Positions 18,673 to 28,477 are shown, numbered from the stretch's first letter. The stretch: DNA of 64,000 bases from Pirellula staleyi DSM 6068 (GCA_945875845.1 CAMCMB010000022.1:18258-82257); one strand, 5' to 3'. Numbers and translations: made by a program. The notes: generated by a model from the letters alone, not told the origin.

Positions 18673-19391
18673 TTCTTGGAAAACTCAGGTTTGATCGCCG
18701 GTGCTTCTTCCCTGGGAAGGTGGCGACGAAGAGACTCGATGTCGGGGCGTTGGGCGGGGTCGGCGGCAAGGTTGGTCCATTCGTTCGGGTCGACGTTGTG
18801 ATTGTACAGTTCCGGCGTTAGTCGGTCTTCTTCGCGAAGGGCTGTGATGTCTTGCTCGATCAACTCGTCAGGCTTTTTCGCGATTGCCGTTCGTTCGAAC
18901 AGCAAGTGCCCGATCTTGTGTCGCAGGGTGCGCACGCTCCAGCGTTCGACACGGCAAAGTTCGGCGTAGAATTCGCGATTTAGCCCTTTTTCCAATGTTA
19001 TTAGCTCGACGAAATGGCTCCAGCTCAATTGTCGCGACAGGGTCGCGACAATCTCCAACTCCGGAAAGACCTCGGCAAACCGCAGCATTTGGAAGAGATT
19101 CCGACGACCGAATCCCCTACCGTACTCCTCCGTCAATTGTGCAGACAGTGTCTGCACAATCTCCTTTCCGTACTCTGCCTGCTCATTTTGAAGCACATCC
19201 GAGCGAATACGCTGGCCGATCTGCCAATACATTACGACCAACGTTGAATTGACAGCACGTGCGGTTTGCTCGCGAGCAGATTCGATCAGGCCTCGAATAT
19301 CGCCCAGCAACGCCGAAACGTTGAAAACGCTTTGATTCGGCCCCTTCGATTGCTCAGTCAAATCCGTCGTCTTCGATTTCTTTTTACTCAT
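18669..19391 (-). CDS. DUF1016 N-domain fused to sulfatase C-terminal tail
   Basis: 240 residues. Residues 1 to about 170 are the N-terminal winged-helix domain of DUF1016 (YhcG) proteins: LGDIRGLIESAREQTARAV, MYWQIGQRI, GFGRRNLFQMLRFAEVFPE, SWSHFVELI, EDRLTPEL. Normally this leads into a PDDEXK nuclease domain. Here it switches at the shared EL into YNHNVDPNEWTNLAADPA, a typical arylsulfatase C-terminal tail, and ends there. The nuclease domain is therefore missing. DUF1016 proteins occur with restriction-modification and other defence genes. The open frame is intact, so a protein may be made, but the fusion most likely results from a rearrangement. Reading it as a real domain fusion is less likely. 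Confidence 0.8.
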   Translation of the reverse strand: MSKKKSKTTDLTEQSKGPNQSVFNVSALLGDIRGLIESAREQTARAVNSTLVVMYWQIGQRIRSDVLQNEQAEYGKEIVQTLSAQLTEEYGRGFGRRNLFQMLRFAEVFPELEIVATLSRQLSWSHFVELITLEKGLNREFYAELCRVERWSVRTLRHKIGHLLFERTAIAKKPDELIEQDITALREEDRLTPELYNHNVDPNEWTNLAADPAQRPDIESLRRHLPREEAPAIKPEFSKK

Positions 19392-19424
19392 CTAATCCCC
19401 TAATCCCCGATCCCAACTTCGTTG

Positions 19425-19694
19425 CTATGAGAAGCCATTTTTGGCTAGTCCGGACCATTGTTCGCCGGTGAATGGGTCGGCATCGATTTCGCGTTCCCAG
19501 AGCACTTCCAGCGGTTGCCCCTGTGCGTCGTCTTCGATGCAAGAGAGCCGAACGAGCGTGCTATCGGATTTTCGCCGCGACCGAACGACTTCCTCTACCA
19601 GGCAGAACCGCTGCCGAACTCGCACTATTTCGCCGGACGATGGTATTGAAACGCCCAATAGGCCGGGCATCTCGTTTTCGACTTGTAAATCCAT
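19425..19694 (-). pseudogene. drmD: drmD N-terminal remnant (DISARM SNF2 helicase)
   Basis: From ATG 19694 the frame encodes about 89 residues matching the start of DrmD-type SNF2 helicases: GEIVRVRQRFCLVEEVV, LVRLSCIEDDAQGQPLEVLW, WEREIDADPFTGEQW, LAKNGF. It then stops, before any helicase motif (no Walker A or DEAH). Full DrmD proteins are around ten times longer. It lies on the strand opposite to the drmB/drmC remnants and about 6 kb away, with a foreign segment between them. I infer debris of a class 1 DISARM locus; a relative in another SNF2-containing system cannot be excluded. Confidence 0.7.
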
Positions 19695-20035
19695 AGCGGT
19701 GGCAGGTGCGTGTTGAGTTGGGCATGTGGGCGGTCTTTCTAGGGTATTCACGTGCTCACGTTTGACCGCAGGTTTCACGATTCTACATCAATTGCTACCT
19801 TTTGAGCGGAGGCACACACAACCCTAGCGGCTTGTTGAGTTAGTGAAGTCCGTCGTACCATTAAATCAACAGCCCGTGATAGCGAAACCGGAAGTTTTCT
19901 CGTCTTCATATTTTTTCGGCAAGATGTTCTTTGGCAACCTAAGCTTGAACTGCTTGCCACCAATCAACTAGAATGCACCAGGAAGGGTCAATGTCGCGAG
20001 GGTGGCAGCAAGTCAATGTTCTTAGGTAGGCAGTT
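19695..20035. other. Intergenic stretch, nothing recognised
   Basis: No gene, RNA or repeat stands out in these 341 bases between the drmD remnant and the divergent Uma2 gene. The promoter of the Uma2 gene is expected near the right end. Confidence 0.5.
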
Positions 20036-20596
20036 ATGAGTACTATCGCCAAGCTTAGTGGAAGTGATTTCGACCGCATGGTCTTGCGGGGAGCTTTTGT
20101 CGATCTTGCGCCCATAAAGGTGGAGTTGATTTACGGGGAGCTTCGCTTTATGAATCCAGCAGGTCCGGTGCATGAAGGTGAGATTCAGTTCTTAATGGAG
20201 TGGTCCATTCTGCACACGAGTCGGCAAGAGATTATGGTCCGAGTGCAGTCCAGTATCAATTGCGGCGAGCACCGTCCTGAACCAGACCTTGTATGGTCAC
20301 GAAGGATGCCAGCCAAGCGAGTACGTCCGACGCATGCAGACGTGCTCCTATTGATCGAGGTCTCTGATTCCAGCACGGATCATGATTTGGGAGAAAAAGC
20401 CAGGCTATATGCCGAGCATGACATACAGGAGTATTGGGTCGTCGATGTCCAGGCCGAACAAGTTCACGTTCACCGAACGCCGAGTCAAGGAAAGTACCAA
20501 TCGATCCAGTCGTTTCACAAATCCGCCTTGATCAGTCCTCTCTGCCAGCCAGCCGCGACGCTACCGCTTGCTGAATTATTCGACCTCGATTCATAA
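20036..20596 (+). CDS. Uma2 family PD-(D/E)XK endonuclease-like protein
   Basis: 186-residue Uma2 (DUF820) protein starting at ATG 20036. The nuclease-fold residues are visible in order: PEPDLVW (Asp), VLLLIEVSDSS (Glu), and LGEKARLYAEHDIQEYWVVDV (Lys). Uma2 proteins are common in cyanobacteria and planctomycetes, often in many copies, and their biological role is unclear; proposals include a mobile or defence-linked nuclease. It stands alone. The neighbouring DrmD and DUF1016 pieces make a defence-island setting plausible, but this is inference. The 231 bases after it (20597-20827) hold nothing I recognise. Confidence 0.9.
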   Translation: MSTIAKLSGSDFDRMVLRGAFVDLAPIKVELIYGELRFMNPAGPVHEGEIQFLMEWSILHTSRQEIMVRVQSSINCGEHRPEPDLVWSRRMPAKRVRPTHADVLLLIEVSDSSTDHDLGEKARLYAEHDIQEYWVVDVQAEQVHVHRTPSQGKYQSIQSFHKSALISPLCQPAATLPLAELFDLDS

Positions 20597-20827
20597 GCGG
20601 GGATTGTGTTTGGCTAACCTGAAGCTCATGGTCAAAAGTCGAGATGAGTTGCGAGGAAGATGTTCAGAGAATTTTAGCAACCAGACACGACGCGTTACCG
20701 GTGAAGACTCGACTCCGTTGGCTGTGGTCGTGAGAATGCTTGCATGGCCCAGCATTCCGCGGCGTGGTGAATCATCAGGCAAGCTGACGCGTTGTAAGCG
20801 ATCGCCGCGAACCTCGGGTAGTTACGA

Positions 20828-22249
20828 CTAACTTAAAAAATCTTGGACGACTTCGCCGTGGACATCGGTGAGTCGGAAGTCGCGACCTTGAAAACGGTAT
20901 GTGAGCTTGCGATGATCGATGCCAAGCAGGTGAAGTATCGTTGCTTGTAGATCATGAACATGGACTGGTTTCGATACGATGTTGTAACTGTGCTCGTCGG
21001 TCTCGCCGAAGACCAATCCCGGCTTTACTCCACCGCCTGCCATCCACAGGCTAAAGCAACGGGGATGATGATCGCGGCCATAGTTATCGCGTGTAAGTTG
21101 CCCTTGGCTGTAAATCGTCCGCCCAAACTCGCCACCCCAGACGACCAGGGTGTCGTCAAGTAATCCACATCGCTCAAGATCCTGAATGAGGGCCGCAGAC
21201 GCCTGGTCGGTGTCGCTGCACTGACCTCGAATCTGTTTTGGCAGATAACCGTGTTGATCCCAGCCCATATGGTATAGCTGAACAAAGCGGACTCCGCGTT
21301 CTACAAGACGACGAGCCAGTAGGCAATTCGATGCGAACGTTCCTCGAATCTTCGCCTGAGGCCCGTAGGCATCGATGGTGGCTGCCGTCTCGTTCGAAAA
21401 ATCGAGTAACTCAGGAACCGCAGTCTGCATCCGATACGCAAGCTCATATTGTTCGATGCGAGTCGCAATCTCGGGGTCCTGATAACTGCTGAACTTATGC
21501 TGATTCAACGACTTCAGGTCGTCCAACATGTTACGACGAAGCGTCGCATCCACCCCGGGCGGATTCGAAAGATAGGCAACGGGATCGGCATTGCTAAGAA
21601 ATTTAACCCCCTGATATTGCGATGGCAGAAAACCGCTTCCCCACAATCGGTCGTACAGAGGCTGGCAATTGGGTCGTCCACTACCGCGTGAAAGCATAAC
21701 CACAAACGCGGGAAGATTTTGGTTTTCACTCCCCAAGCCATAAGACATCCAAGCACCGATGCTTGGTCGCCCTGGCTGTTGTGAGCCTGTTTGAACGAAG
21801 GTGACCGCTGGATCGTGATTAATCGCTTCCGTGTGCATCGATCGAATGATGCAGAGTTTATCAACGATCTTCGATGTGTGAGGCAAGAGTTCACTGATCC
21901 AGGCCCCGGACTGTCCATGCTGTGCGAACTTAAAGAGCGATGGCGCAATAGGGAAGCGACTCTGCCCCGACGTCATCGTCGTGAACCGTTGGCCATTGCG
22001 GACCGATTCAGGCAAGTCTTGATCGTAGAACTTGGCCATCGCAGGTTTGTAGTCGAACATGTCCATTTGCGATGGACCACCCGATTGAAATAAATAGATA
22101 ACTCGCTTCGCCTTCGGTGGAACATCGGGCGGGCGAGCCAACGAGGCTGATTGGCCGCTGGCAAGTGACTCGTCTGCCGCTAGCAACGAGTTCAATGCTA
22201 CGAATCCTAATCCGGCAGAGCCATGTGCAAAAAAATGCCGTCGTTGCAT
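20828..22249 (-). CDS. DUF1501 family protein
   Basis: 473 residues, starting with a weak Tat-like sequence ([20 protein letters not shown]). Family landmarks are [102 protein letters not shown] and [18 protein letters not shown]. It is 6 bases downstream of the DUF1549/DUF1553 gene and on the same strand, so it is the second gene of that operon. The C-terminal FRLTDVHG ending is shared with the copy at 2494-3897. Confidence 0.94.
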   Translation of the reverse strand: MQRRHFFAHGSAGLGFVALNSLLAADESLASGQSASLARPPDVPPKAKRVIYLFQSGGPSQMDMFDYKPAMAKFYDQDLPESVRNGQRFTTMTSGQSRFPIAPSLFKFAQHGQSGAWISELLPHTSKIVDKLCIIRSMHTEAINHDPAVTFVQTGSQQPGRPSIGAWMSYGLGSENQNLPAFVVMLSRGSGRPNCQPLYDRLWGSGFLPSQYQGVKFLSNADPVAYLSNPPGVDATLRRNMLDDLKSLNQHKFSSYQDPEIATRIEQYELAYRMQTAVPELLDFSNETAATIDAYGPQAKIRGTFASNCLLARRLVERGVRFVQLYHMGWDQHGYLPKQIRGQCSDTDQASAALIQDLERCGLLDDTLVVWGGEFGRTIYSQGQLTRDNYGRDHHPRCFSLWMAGGGVKPGLVFGETDEHSYNIVSKPVHVHDLQATILHLLGIDHRKLTYRFQGRDFRLTDVHGEVVQDFLS

Positions 22250-22255
22250 CGAAAT

Positions 22256-25200
22256 CTATTCCTTAGTGAGCGTCTCATCGAGATTGAGGATCAGCGATAC
22301 GAGTGTCGTGCGTGCTGCCAATTCAATGGCATCCAGCCCTGCATCGACCGGAGATTCTCCGACATGAATTAGCTCTTGGGCTGCGGTCGGCAAACGCTGA
22401 AAATGAGCGCGATAGTTTATCAGTGAGCCTTGCAGTTGTTGGTTCTCTGCCGCGTCTGGAGACCGAGCCAGAATTCTGCGAAAGATCCATTGCGTGACAT
22501 CTGCATCGGATTCGAATTGGCTTGATAGACCCATCGATTGGCTAGCCAGGGCACGAGCCGTCTCGACGTACGTTGGGTCGTTGAGCATCGTGAGTGCTTG
22601 AAGGGGCGTGTTGGTGAGGCGTCGCTTGACACTACAGACTTCGCGATCAGCGGTGTCAAAAATCATCATCGATGGGGGCGGAACTGCTCGCTTCCAATAG
22701 GTGTAAATGCTTCGGCGGTAGAGGCTTGAGCCAGTGTCCTGACGATAGCGAGTCGTGTTACTGTTGATTCCCGCCACGCCTTCCCAAAGCCCTGCTGGCT
22801 GATAGGGTTTGACGGGTGGACCACCGAGCGCGGGTACCAAAAGGCCACTGACGGACAATGCCTGATCGCGAAGCAAATGGGCTGCGAGACGAAAACGTGG
22901 GCCGCGAGAAAGCCAGCGATTCTCAGGGTCAAGCTCAAGGGCACGTGGGTTGGTTTTCGACGACTGTCGATAGGTCTCGCTTAGGACCATCAATCGCTGC
23001 ATGGCCTTCACATCCCAATTCGAATCGATGAATTCTGATGCCAGCCAGTCGAGCAGCTCTGGATGGCTTGGCCACTCGCCTTGAGTACCAAAATCTTCAG
23101 TCGTCTTCACTAAACCTGTCCCAAAGTACATTTGCCAGTAGCGATTCACAGCTACTCTCGCCGTCAAAGGGTGATTGCGATCGACGATCCAACGAGCTAG
23201 ATCCAGCCGATTGAGCAATCTGTTTTTCTCAATCTCAGGCAAACTAGTCTCAGGCAAGCTAGCAGGAGTCGACGCGACAACACGTTCCCCCGGTTTGTCA
23301 TAGGCTCCTCGCAGATGGATGAATGTCTGGCGCGGCGTGTCGAGCTCTTTCATCACCATGATGTTCACAGTTGATCGTTCGAGCAATTCCTTTTCATGCT
23401 GCTCTGCCTGTTCCCGTTTCAATCGCAAGGTCTTGAGAAGCGTATCTGTCGACAAACGTAGGAATGCATCGACAAGTTGCTGCTGTTGCTCGGCCGTCCG
23501 ATGGCCCGGTAAGACGCGAACTGCTTCGACCAGCGAACTCGGAAACCAATCGTCAGATTCAAGCACCGGTTGATCACCCGAACTCAAAGCAAAGCGGAAG
23601 CGACCGATGATCGATTGCTCTTCCTTCGCTTCGTAACGAAGTCGAAGTGTCAGGTAACTTCCGGGTTTGCCCTCGATGCTTTGATCAAGCAAAAACAGGG
23701 CGCGATGTTGATTTGCCGGCAAGTTCGGATCCGTCGACCACCCCGTATTCGTATTCTGATCCAAACAGCCTGCGACGCTCCAAGACAATCTCGATGAAGC
23801 GGCGGTGGCTGAGCGTATTTCAAGTTTCCTGGCAGCCTGGTCTCGTTCGTTGAGTTCAACTTCGAAACCGGACAAGACAAAACTCCCATCAAAGCTGCGG
23901 GCAAACGCCGCTTGGTTGAGCGATTCGTGCGGCAGAGCCTCCAATCGAATCGCTCGCGTCCAACCCGATTCGATCGGAATACGAATCGATTGAACATCAT
24001 TGAGAGGGTTGTCACCGTGTACTAAGACCGAACGATCGGCAAGCACCGTAAAGTTCATTTTGTTGGCGGACATCAGCTCCGTGGGCTCAGGAACGATCCA
24101 AAGCGTATCGGACATGGCTGTATCCAAGATTGCAGAGACTCGTTCTTCCCAGGCCAAACGATCTTGCCGCAGTTCGTCCGCGCGCTCCGCAAGGCGATTT
24201 CGAAGCTCAGCAACCCGCACTCGCTGTCTTGCAAGTTCCGCGTCCAGGCCGGGAACACTGACCGTCATCTGGGGAGTCGGGCTGGGACCAACGCCGTCGA
24301 CTCCCTTCTCGTCGATGCTATTAAAGAACGCGAACAGTTGGAAGTATTCTTTCTGCGTGATCGGATCAAACTTATGATCGTGACATCGAGCACACCCGAC
24401 GGTCAAACCAAGCCAAACAGTAGCTGTGGTGTCAAGACGATCCGCAGCGTATTCGGCGAGATACTCTTCCTCGATCGAGCCTGCCTCGGCGTTGATTCGA
24501 TGATTGCGATGGAAGCCCGTTGCGATACGTTGCAAATCGTTGGCGTTAGGCAGCAGGTCACCCGCCAACTGCTCGATGGTGAACTGATCGAACGGCATAT
24601 TTTGGTTGATCGCGTTCACGACCCAATCTCGCCAAGGCCACATCGATCGATGGTTGTCTTTTTGATAGCCGTGCGTATCCGCATAACGCGCTGCATCCAG
24701 CCATGGCAATGCCATGCGTTCGCCGAAGTGTGGCGACTGTAACAGACGATCGACTACCTTTTCGTAAGCTTTGTCCGATTTGTCACTCAGGAAGTTATCT
24801 ACTTCCTCAAGAGTTGGCGGTAAACCGGTAAGATCAAGCGTAACTCGACGAATCAGCGTCGTCCGATCCGCTTCGGGCGATGGCTTGAGTCCCTGCTCGT
24901 CGAGTTTCTCAAGAATAAAGGCATCGATAGGATTTGGGCTTGGACTTTTGCCGGGCTGGGTTCTTTTGGGGGCGATCCAAGACCAGTGCTTTTCAAATGC
25001 TGCCCCTTCGACGACCCAACGTTTCAGAAGTTCTTTGTCCTTGGTTGACAGAGCCTTGTTGGAATCGGGTGGAGGCATTACGACGTCGGGAGCGACGGAG
25101 AGAATTCGCTCGATCAACAAGCTCTCATCCAGTGAGCCTGGAACGACAACGTGATTTGCGCGTTGGCCCTCTTCTGTATCCAGTCGCATTTCGGCTTTGC

Positions 25201-25357
25201 GATTCGCGTTGTCCTGGCCATGGCAAAAAAAGCAGTTATTAGAAAGTATCGGTCGTATATCGCGATTGAAGGAAATGCGAGTCGGCTCATCCGCGCGATT
25301 GGGTAGCTGCAAACCTGATACGGCAATCAGTGCGATGATTACAAATCGGACTTTCAT
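22256..25357 (-). CDS. Cytochrome-like DUF1549/DUF1553 protein
   Basis: 1033 residues, complete. A signal peptide (MKVRFVIIALIAVSGLQ) is followed by the cytochrome C-like domain with CFFCHG, then DUF1549 (LDLTGLPPTLEEVDNFL, CARCHDHKFDPIT). A central 250-residue segment with a charged coiled-coil start and a carbohydrate-binding-like beta region comes next, and then DUF1553 (VNRYWQMYFGTGLVKTTEDFG, SHPELLDWLASEF). The central insertion makes it longer than the copy at 15280-18147. It heads a two-gene operon with DUF1501. Predicted to be periplasmic; role unknown. Confidence 0.94.
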   Translation of the reverse strand: MKVRFVIIALIAVSGLQLPNRADEPTRISFNRDIRPILSNNCFFCHGQDNANRKAEMRLDTEEGQRANHVVVPGSLDESLLIERILSVAPDVVMPPPDSNKALSTKDKELLKRWVVEGAAFEKHWSWIAPKRTQPGKSPSPNPIDAFILEKLDEQGLKPSPEADRTTLIRRVTLDLTGLPPTLEEVDNFLSDKSDKAYEKVVDRLLQSPHFGERMALPWLDAARYADTHGYQKDNHRSMWPWRDWVVNAINQNMPFDQFTIEQLAGDLLPNANDLQRIATGFHRNHRINAEAGSIEEEYLAEYAADRLDTTATVWLGLTVGCARCHDHKFDPITQKEYFQLFAFFNSIDEKGVDGVGPSPTPQMTVSVPGLDAELARQRVRVAELRNRLAERADELRQDRLAWEERVSAILDTAMSDTLWIVPEPTELMSANKMNFTVLADRSVLVHGDNPLNDVQSIRIPIESGWTRAIRLEALPHESLNQAAFARSFDGSFVLSGFEVELNERDQAARKLEIRSATAASSRLSWSVAGCLDQNTNTGWSTDPNLPANQHRALFLLDQSIEGKPGSYLTLRLRYEAKEEQSIIGRFRFALSSGDQPVLESDDWFPSSLVEAVRVLPGHRTAEQQQQLVDAFLRLSTDTLLKTLRLKREQAEQHEKELLERSTVNIMVMKELDTPRQTFIHLRGAYDKPGERVVASTPASLPETSLPEIEKNRLLNRLDLARWIVDRNHPLTARVAVNRYWQMYFGTGLVKTTEDFGTQGEWPSHPELLDWLASEFIDSNWDVKAMQRLMVLSETYRQSSKTNPRALELDPENRWLSRGPRFRLAAHLLRDQALSVSGLLVPALGGPPVKPYQPAGLWEGVAGINSNTTRYRQDTGSSLYRRSIYTYWKRAVPPPSMMIFDTADREVCSVKRRLTNTPLQALTMLNDPTYVETARALASQSMGLSSQFESDADVTQWIFRRILARSPDAAENQQLQGSLINYRAHFQRLPTAAQELIHVGESPVDAGLDAIELAARTTLVSLILNLDETLTKE

Positions 25358-25395
25358 ACCAATTCAATCTGCATAAGGTTCAACAACGTAACAGG

Positions 25396-25495
25396 CAGCC
25401 TTGGTCTAGCGAGGCCATCCTTTTTGTAGAACACCCTTTCCGGGGCGCCCAAGAGGTCTTTTGTTTTGGGATGGCCTGAAAAGGCCGTCCTGCGA
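25396..25495. repeat. Hairpin-forming intergenic element
   Basis: The 292-base gap 25358-25649 has no supported gene. Within it, GGATGGCCTGAAAAGGCCGT plus CC (25471-25492) forms a stem with a short A-rich loop, and a related inverted block GAGGCCATCC lies about 60 bases earlier. There is no T-run after the stem, so I do not call a terminator. Confidence 0.45.
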
Positions 25496-25649
25496 AGTCG
25501 CGATGTCAATCGTGTGTCATCGCTCCTGAACAGGTGTAGCATTGTGGCGTGCAGTGTAGCCTGCGACGCGAGTTGAAGGGCGGTGAGGATGAAGTGGAGC
25601 AGGGGTTTCATTGGTTTGACGTCTTAGATTTAGCGCACTTGTACGGACT

Positions 25650-26579
25650 TCAAATCGTAACTTCGCGGAGACACTTTTCAACGTATTGGCGAGATTGATT
25701 GATCGCGACAGTGATCTCTGCAGCCGTTGGCAAGATCGGAACACCCCGTGGGGTTGGGTGCATGAAGATTTCTACGTAGCCTTTGAAGCCAATGTCGCTA
25801 AGCGCCTTCACGATGAGCCGATAGTCGAGACTGCCGAGGCCGGGGAGTTGCTGCATTTCGATCTCCTTGCTCGTCTTCTTCATCATCCCCTCGGAGTGCT
25901 CCTGGAAGTAGATAAACGGCATCTGCTTCGCACCCAGATCGCGAATGAGCTTTGGAATTTCGTCGGGCCAACGGAAAAGGTGATGTGGCGCGAAGGCAAT
26001 GCCAAGATTGGATGAACGGTTGAAGTCCGCGAAATAGCGTAACGAGTCAGGGTGATAGATCGCTTGCCCGACGTGATTCTCGATCGCGATGATCACCCCT
26101 AGCTCCTCCGCCTTTGCTACGTGCGGCTTCATATCCTCTAGGAATTTCTTCACTGCTTCTTTCGCCGCTACCCCCTCGGGATCCTTCGGCCCGGTGCTGC
26201 CGCAGAGCACCATTCTACCGCCGTGTTTCTTGACCCATGCCATTTCCTCCTGCAGTTTCAACGGCCCGAGCGGATAGCGAGTGCTCACACCGAGCTTTAC
26301 ACCGAATTTCTTCATCATCGCCGCGAACGCGTCATCGCCCATCTCAGCTATCTGCTCGCGCTGATTGCCATGCACCTTACACCAAATGTCGATCGCCTCG
26401 CAGCCACTCTTCGTCACCTCAGGCAAAATCTCTTCGAGCGGCATCTCTCCATACAACGCGGAGGAAAGGACATAGCGGAGCTTGAAGGGCTCAGAGGCGG
26501 CGAACGCGCTAGCAGGAGCGGTTAGTGCGGGAGCTGCACTTGCCGCTGCGAGTGACTGGAGAAATGTTCTGCGTTTCAT
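25650..26579 (-). CDS. Sugar-phosphate isomerase/epimerase-like TIM barrel, Tat-exported
   Basis: 309 residues. A Tat-type signal (MKRRTFLQSLAAASAAPALT) precedes a xylose-isomerase-like TIM barrel: EEILPEVTKSGCEAIDIW at the start, VIIAIENHVGQ (conserved Glu), NLGIAFAPHHLF, FIYFQEHSEG, and FKGYVEIFMHPTP (conserved Glu) at the end. The family includes isomerases and epimerases of sugars, inositols and hydroxypyruvate. Exported members are typical of planctomycetes and often accompany Gfo/Idh/MocA oxidoreductases, one of which lies 0.6 kb away on the same strand. Substrate not readable. Confidence 0.9.
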   Translation of the reverse strand: MKRRTFLQSLAAASAAPALTAPASAFAASEPFKLRYVLSSALYGEMPLEEILPEVTKSGCEAIDIWCKVHGNQREQIAEMGDDAFAAMMKKFGVKLGVSTRYPLGPLKLQEEMAWVKKHGGRMVLCGSTGPKDPEGVAAKEAVKKFLEDMKPHVAKAEELGVIIAIENHVGQAIYHPDSLRYFADFNRSSNLGIAFAPHHLFRWPDEIPKLIRDLGAKQMPFIYFQEHSEGMMKKTSKEIEMQQLPGLGSLDYRLIVKALSDIGFKGYVEIFMHPTPRGVPILPTAAEITVAINQSRQYVEKCLREVTI

Positions 26580-26613
26580 AGGAAGCGTGCTTTTCTAGGG
26601 CTAGAGATTCAGG

Positions 26614-26667
26614 TAGCGGAATTCGCAAGAATTCCAGGCTCATCAGGAATTCTGGCGAATTCCACTA
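26614..26667. repeat. GAATTC palindromic repeat, inverted pair
   Basis: Two copies of the dispersed unit (AGGAATTCTGGCGAATTCCA and its relatives) face each other at 26614-26635 and 26645-26667. Other copies are at 28959-29022, 42730-42793, 48400-48452, 48611-48635 and 50151-50205. Each unit is itself an imperfect palindrome centred on TGGCG, flanked by GAATTC/GGATTC and often by TAGTG. Confidence 0.85.
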
Positions 26668-26691
26668 CGTTTGACTCGTTTGAAGAGGCGT

Positions 26692-27105
26692 TCACGAGCA
26701 AGCTCCGTTGAGCACCTCAGGAGCCCGTCCACCACTGAAGAAGATGCCGATATACTCTTCCGGCTGGATGTCCTTGAAGGCAATATCGGCGTTGATCGAA
26801 TAGCCTTCCCATTCGTTGGTAATCGTCCAACCTGGTTTCACTTCGTGAAGAACCATTTGATAAAGTCGCTTCTCGGGAGCCGTAACAACCGGTTGGAATC
26901 CCGCTTCGATCAATCGATAGTAGGGGTAAAGTGAATCGAAAGTCTCAGTCGCGTCACCAACCACAATAAGAACTTTTGATTTCGGCACTCTGATTTCTTC
27001 TTCTTTCTTATCTGGGGTACCATCTGCCGACAACGGTTGACGATTCGCAGCCATCAACGCGATCGATCCCGTTGCGGTGCTGGTAAGAAAATGTCGGCGG
27101 TCCAT
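26692..27105 (-). pseudogene. DJ-1/PfpI family gene, C-terminal half missing
   Basis: 137 residues from ATG 27105. A Tat-like signal (MDRRHFLTSTATGSIALMA) precedes the first half of a DJ-1/PfpI domain: KVLIVVGDATETFDSLYPYY, EYIGIFFSGGRAPEV. It then ends in LNGACS. In relatives the nucleophilic cysteine follows about 30 residues after GGRAPE, so that residue and the rest of the fold are lost. A GAATTC palindrome pair begins only 25 bases past the stop, at the likely breakpoint. Inactive as an enzyme. Confidence 0.83.
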
Positions 27106-27154
27106 AAGTTAATGTTTTGAGTGATAGGATGTTCAGAGGCGGGATAGAGATTAG

Positions 27155-28477
27155 TTATACAGTCTCAAAGCCCTTGCGTTGCTCACGTTTTAGCCAAGTG
27201 TTTGCTTCTTTGTCGTCGACGAACGCTTCGTGGATCGGATCCCATTTCAGCGGACGACCTAAACGCATCGAGATATTTGCAAGGTGACAGGTGCTGACGC
27301 TGCGATGTTGACTTTCGACATCCGAGACAGGCGTGCGGCGCGTCTCGACACAATCGAAAAAATTTCCCATATGATTGACAATGGAATCGAGCTTCCCGGC
27401 TCGCGGCGGTCGCTCCAGGTTGTCGTAGTCGTAGACCTTCCAATCTTCACGATTCAATGGATTCGTTTTTAGCGCCTCGACAGGTGCTCCGGTTATCTTG
27501 CCTCGATTCACGAACATTCGACCGGCATCGCCAGTAAACAGAATGCCGTTGTCGCCGGTGTCACCGACGGACATCATCACGCCATTGGCATACTTATAAG
27601 TGACGTTGAAATCGATCGCGACGTTGTACCCTTTGGCGACAGTTGGCATTTTTGCCGCTGCGTTGATTTCGATTGGCGCGGAATCGATCGCCCACTGTGC
27701 GATATCAATATGATGAGCTCCCCAATCGGTCATTTGGCCGCCGGAGTACTCATACCACCAGCGAAATGTGTAGTGCGACCGTTCCTCGATATACGGAACA
27801 TCGGGCGTCTGACCCTGCCATAAGTTCCAATTCAAATGGGTGGGGGGAGTTCGCGGCACAAACGAACCACTGGTTGCGTTCTTACCAAGCACCACCTCGA
27901 CGTTTTGCAATCGGCCGATTCGACCAGCTCGGACCATCTCAACAGCCTGCCGAAATCGATCATCGCTGCGCTGCCAGGAACCGACTTGCACCACACGTCC
28001 GGTTTCTTTCACGACCTGGGTTAGCAGCTTACCCTCATCAATGGTCAGCGTCAGTGGCTTTTCACAGTAGACATCTTTACCGGCACGGCATGCGTCGATC
28101 ACCATCTTGGTGTGCCAATGATCGGGACTGCCAATCGTGACGACATCGACATCTTTGCGAGCGATCAACTCGCGGTAGTCTTCGCTGCTGTATGGGGTAC
28201 TTCCAAAGGCCGCCTTCGCCTGATCTCGGACATGGCGATCCACATCGCAGACGGCAACGATATCACCGTACAATTGCGCCTTATTCGCAATCACACTCCC
28301 CTGATAACGCAATCCGATCGCACCAATGCCCATACGTTCGACCTTGTGACGAGGCTTTTGCTGTCCCAGAGCCGTTTGTGGCGATGAGAAAACTCCTGAA
28401 AGCGAGTTCCCCAGCAGCGAGCCGCCCGCCAGCGTCGAAGCGATGAAGCCTCTTCGAGAAAGCGATGAATTCGACAT
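27155..28477 (-). CDS. Gfo/Idh/MocA family oxidoreductase, Tat-exported
   Basis: 440 residues. The Tat signal is SLSRRGFIASTLAGGSLLGN. The Rossmann part has GIGAIGLRYQGSV and VAVCDVDRHVRDQA; the conserved catalytic-type motif is VYCEKPLTLTIDE, followed by VVQVGSWQRSDDRF and the second domain with GGQMTDWGAHHIDIAQWA. The family oxidises or epimerises sugars and related alcohols using NAD(P). Exported members of this type are frequent in planctomycetes. It is divergent from a truncated XylR-type regulator at 28607 that may once have controlled it. It also follows the sugar-isomerase-like gene on the same strand. Confidence 0.93.
   Translation of the reverse strand: MSNSSLSRRGFIASTLAGGSLLGNSLSGVFSSPQTALGQQKPRHKVERMGIGAIGLRYQGSVIANKAQLYGDIVAVCDVDRHVRDQAKAAFGSTPYSSEDYRELIARKDVDVVTIGSPDHWHTKMVIDACRAGKDVYCEKPLTLTIDEGKLLTQVVKETGRVVQVGSWQRSDDRFRQAVEMVRAGRIGRLQNVEVVLGKNATSGSFVPRTPPTHLNWNLWQGQTPDVPYIEERSHYTFRWWYEYSGGQMTDWGAHHIDIAQWAIDSAPIEINAAAKMPTVAKGYNVAIDFNVTYKYANGVMMSVGDTGDNGILFTGDAGRMFVNRGKITGAPVEALKTNPLNREDWKVYDYDNLERPPRAGKLDSIVNHMGNFFDCVETRRTPVSDVESQHRSVSTCHLANISMRLGRPLKWDPIHEAFVDDKEANTWLKREQRKGFETV

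Noticed and set aside
25354..25611. Small gene between the isomerase-like and DUF1549/DUF1553 genes
   Set aside because: The frame has no domain and consists partly of a hairpin repeat.
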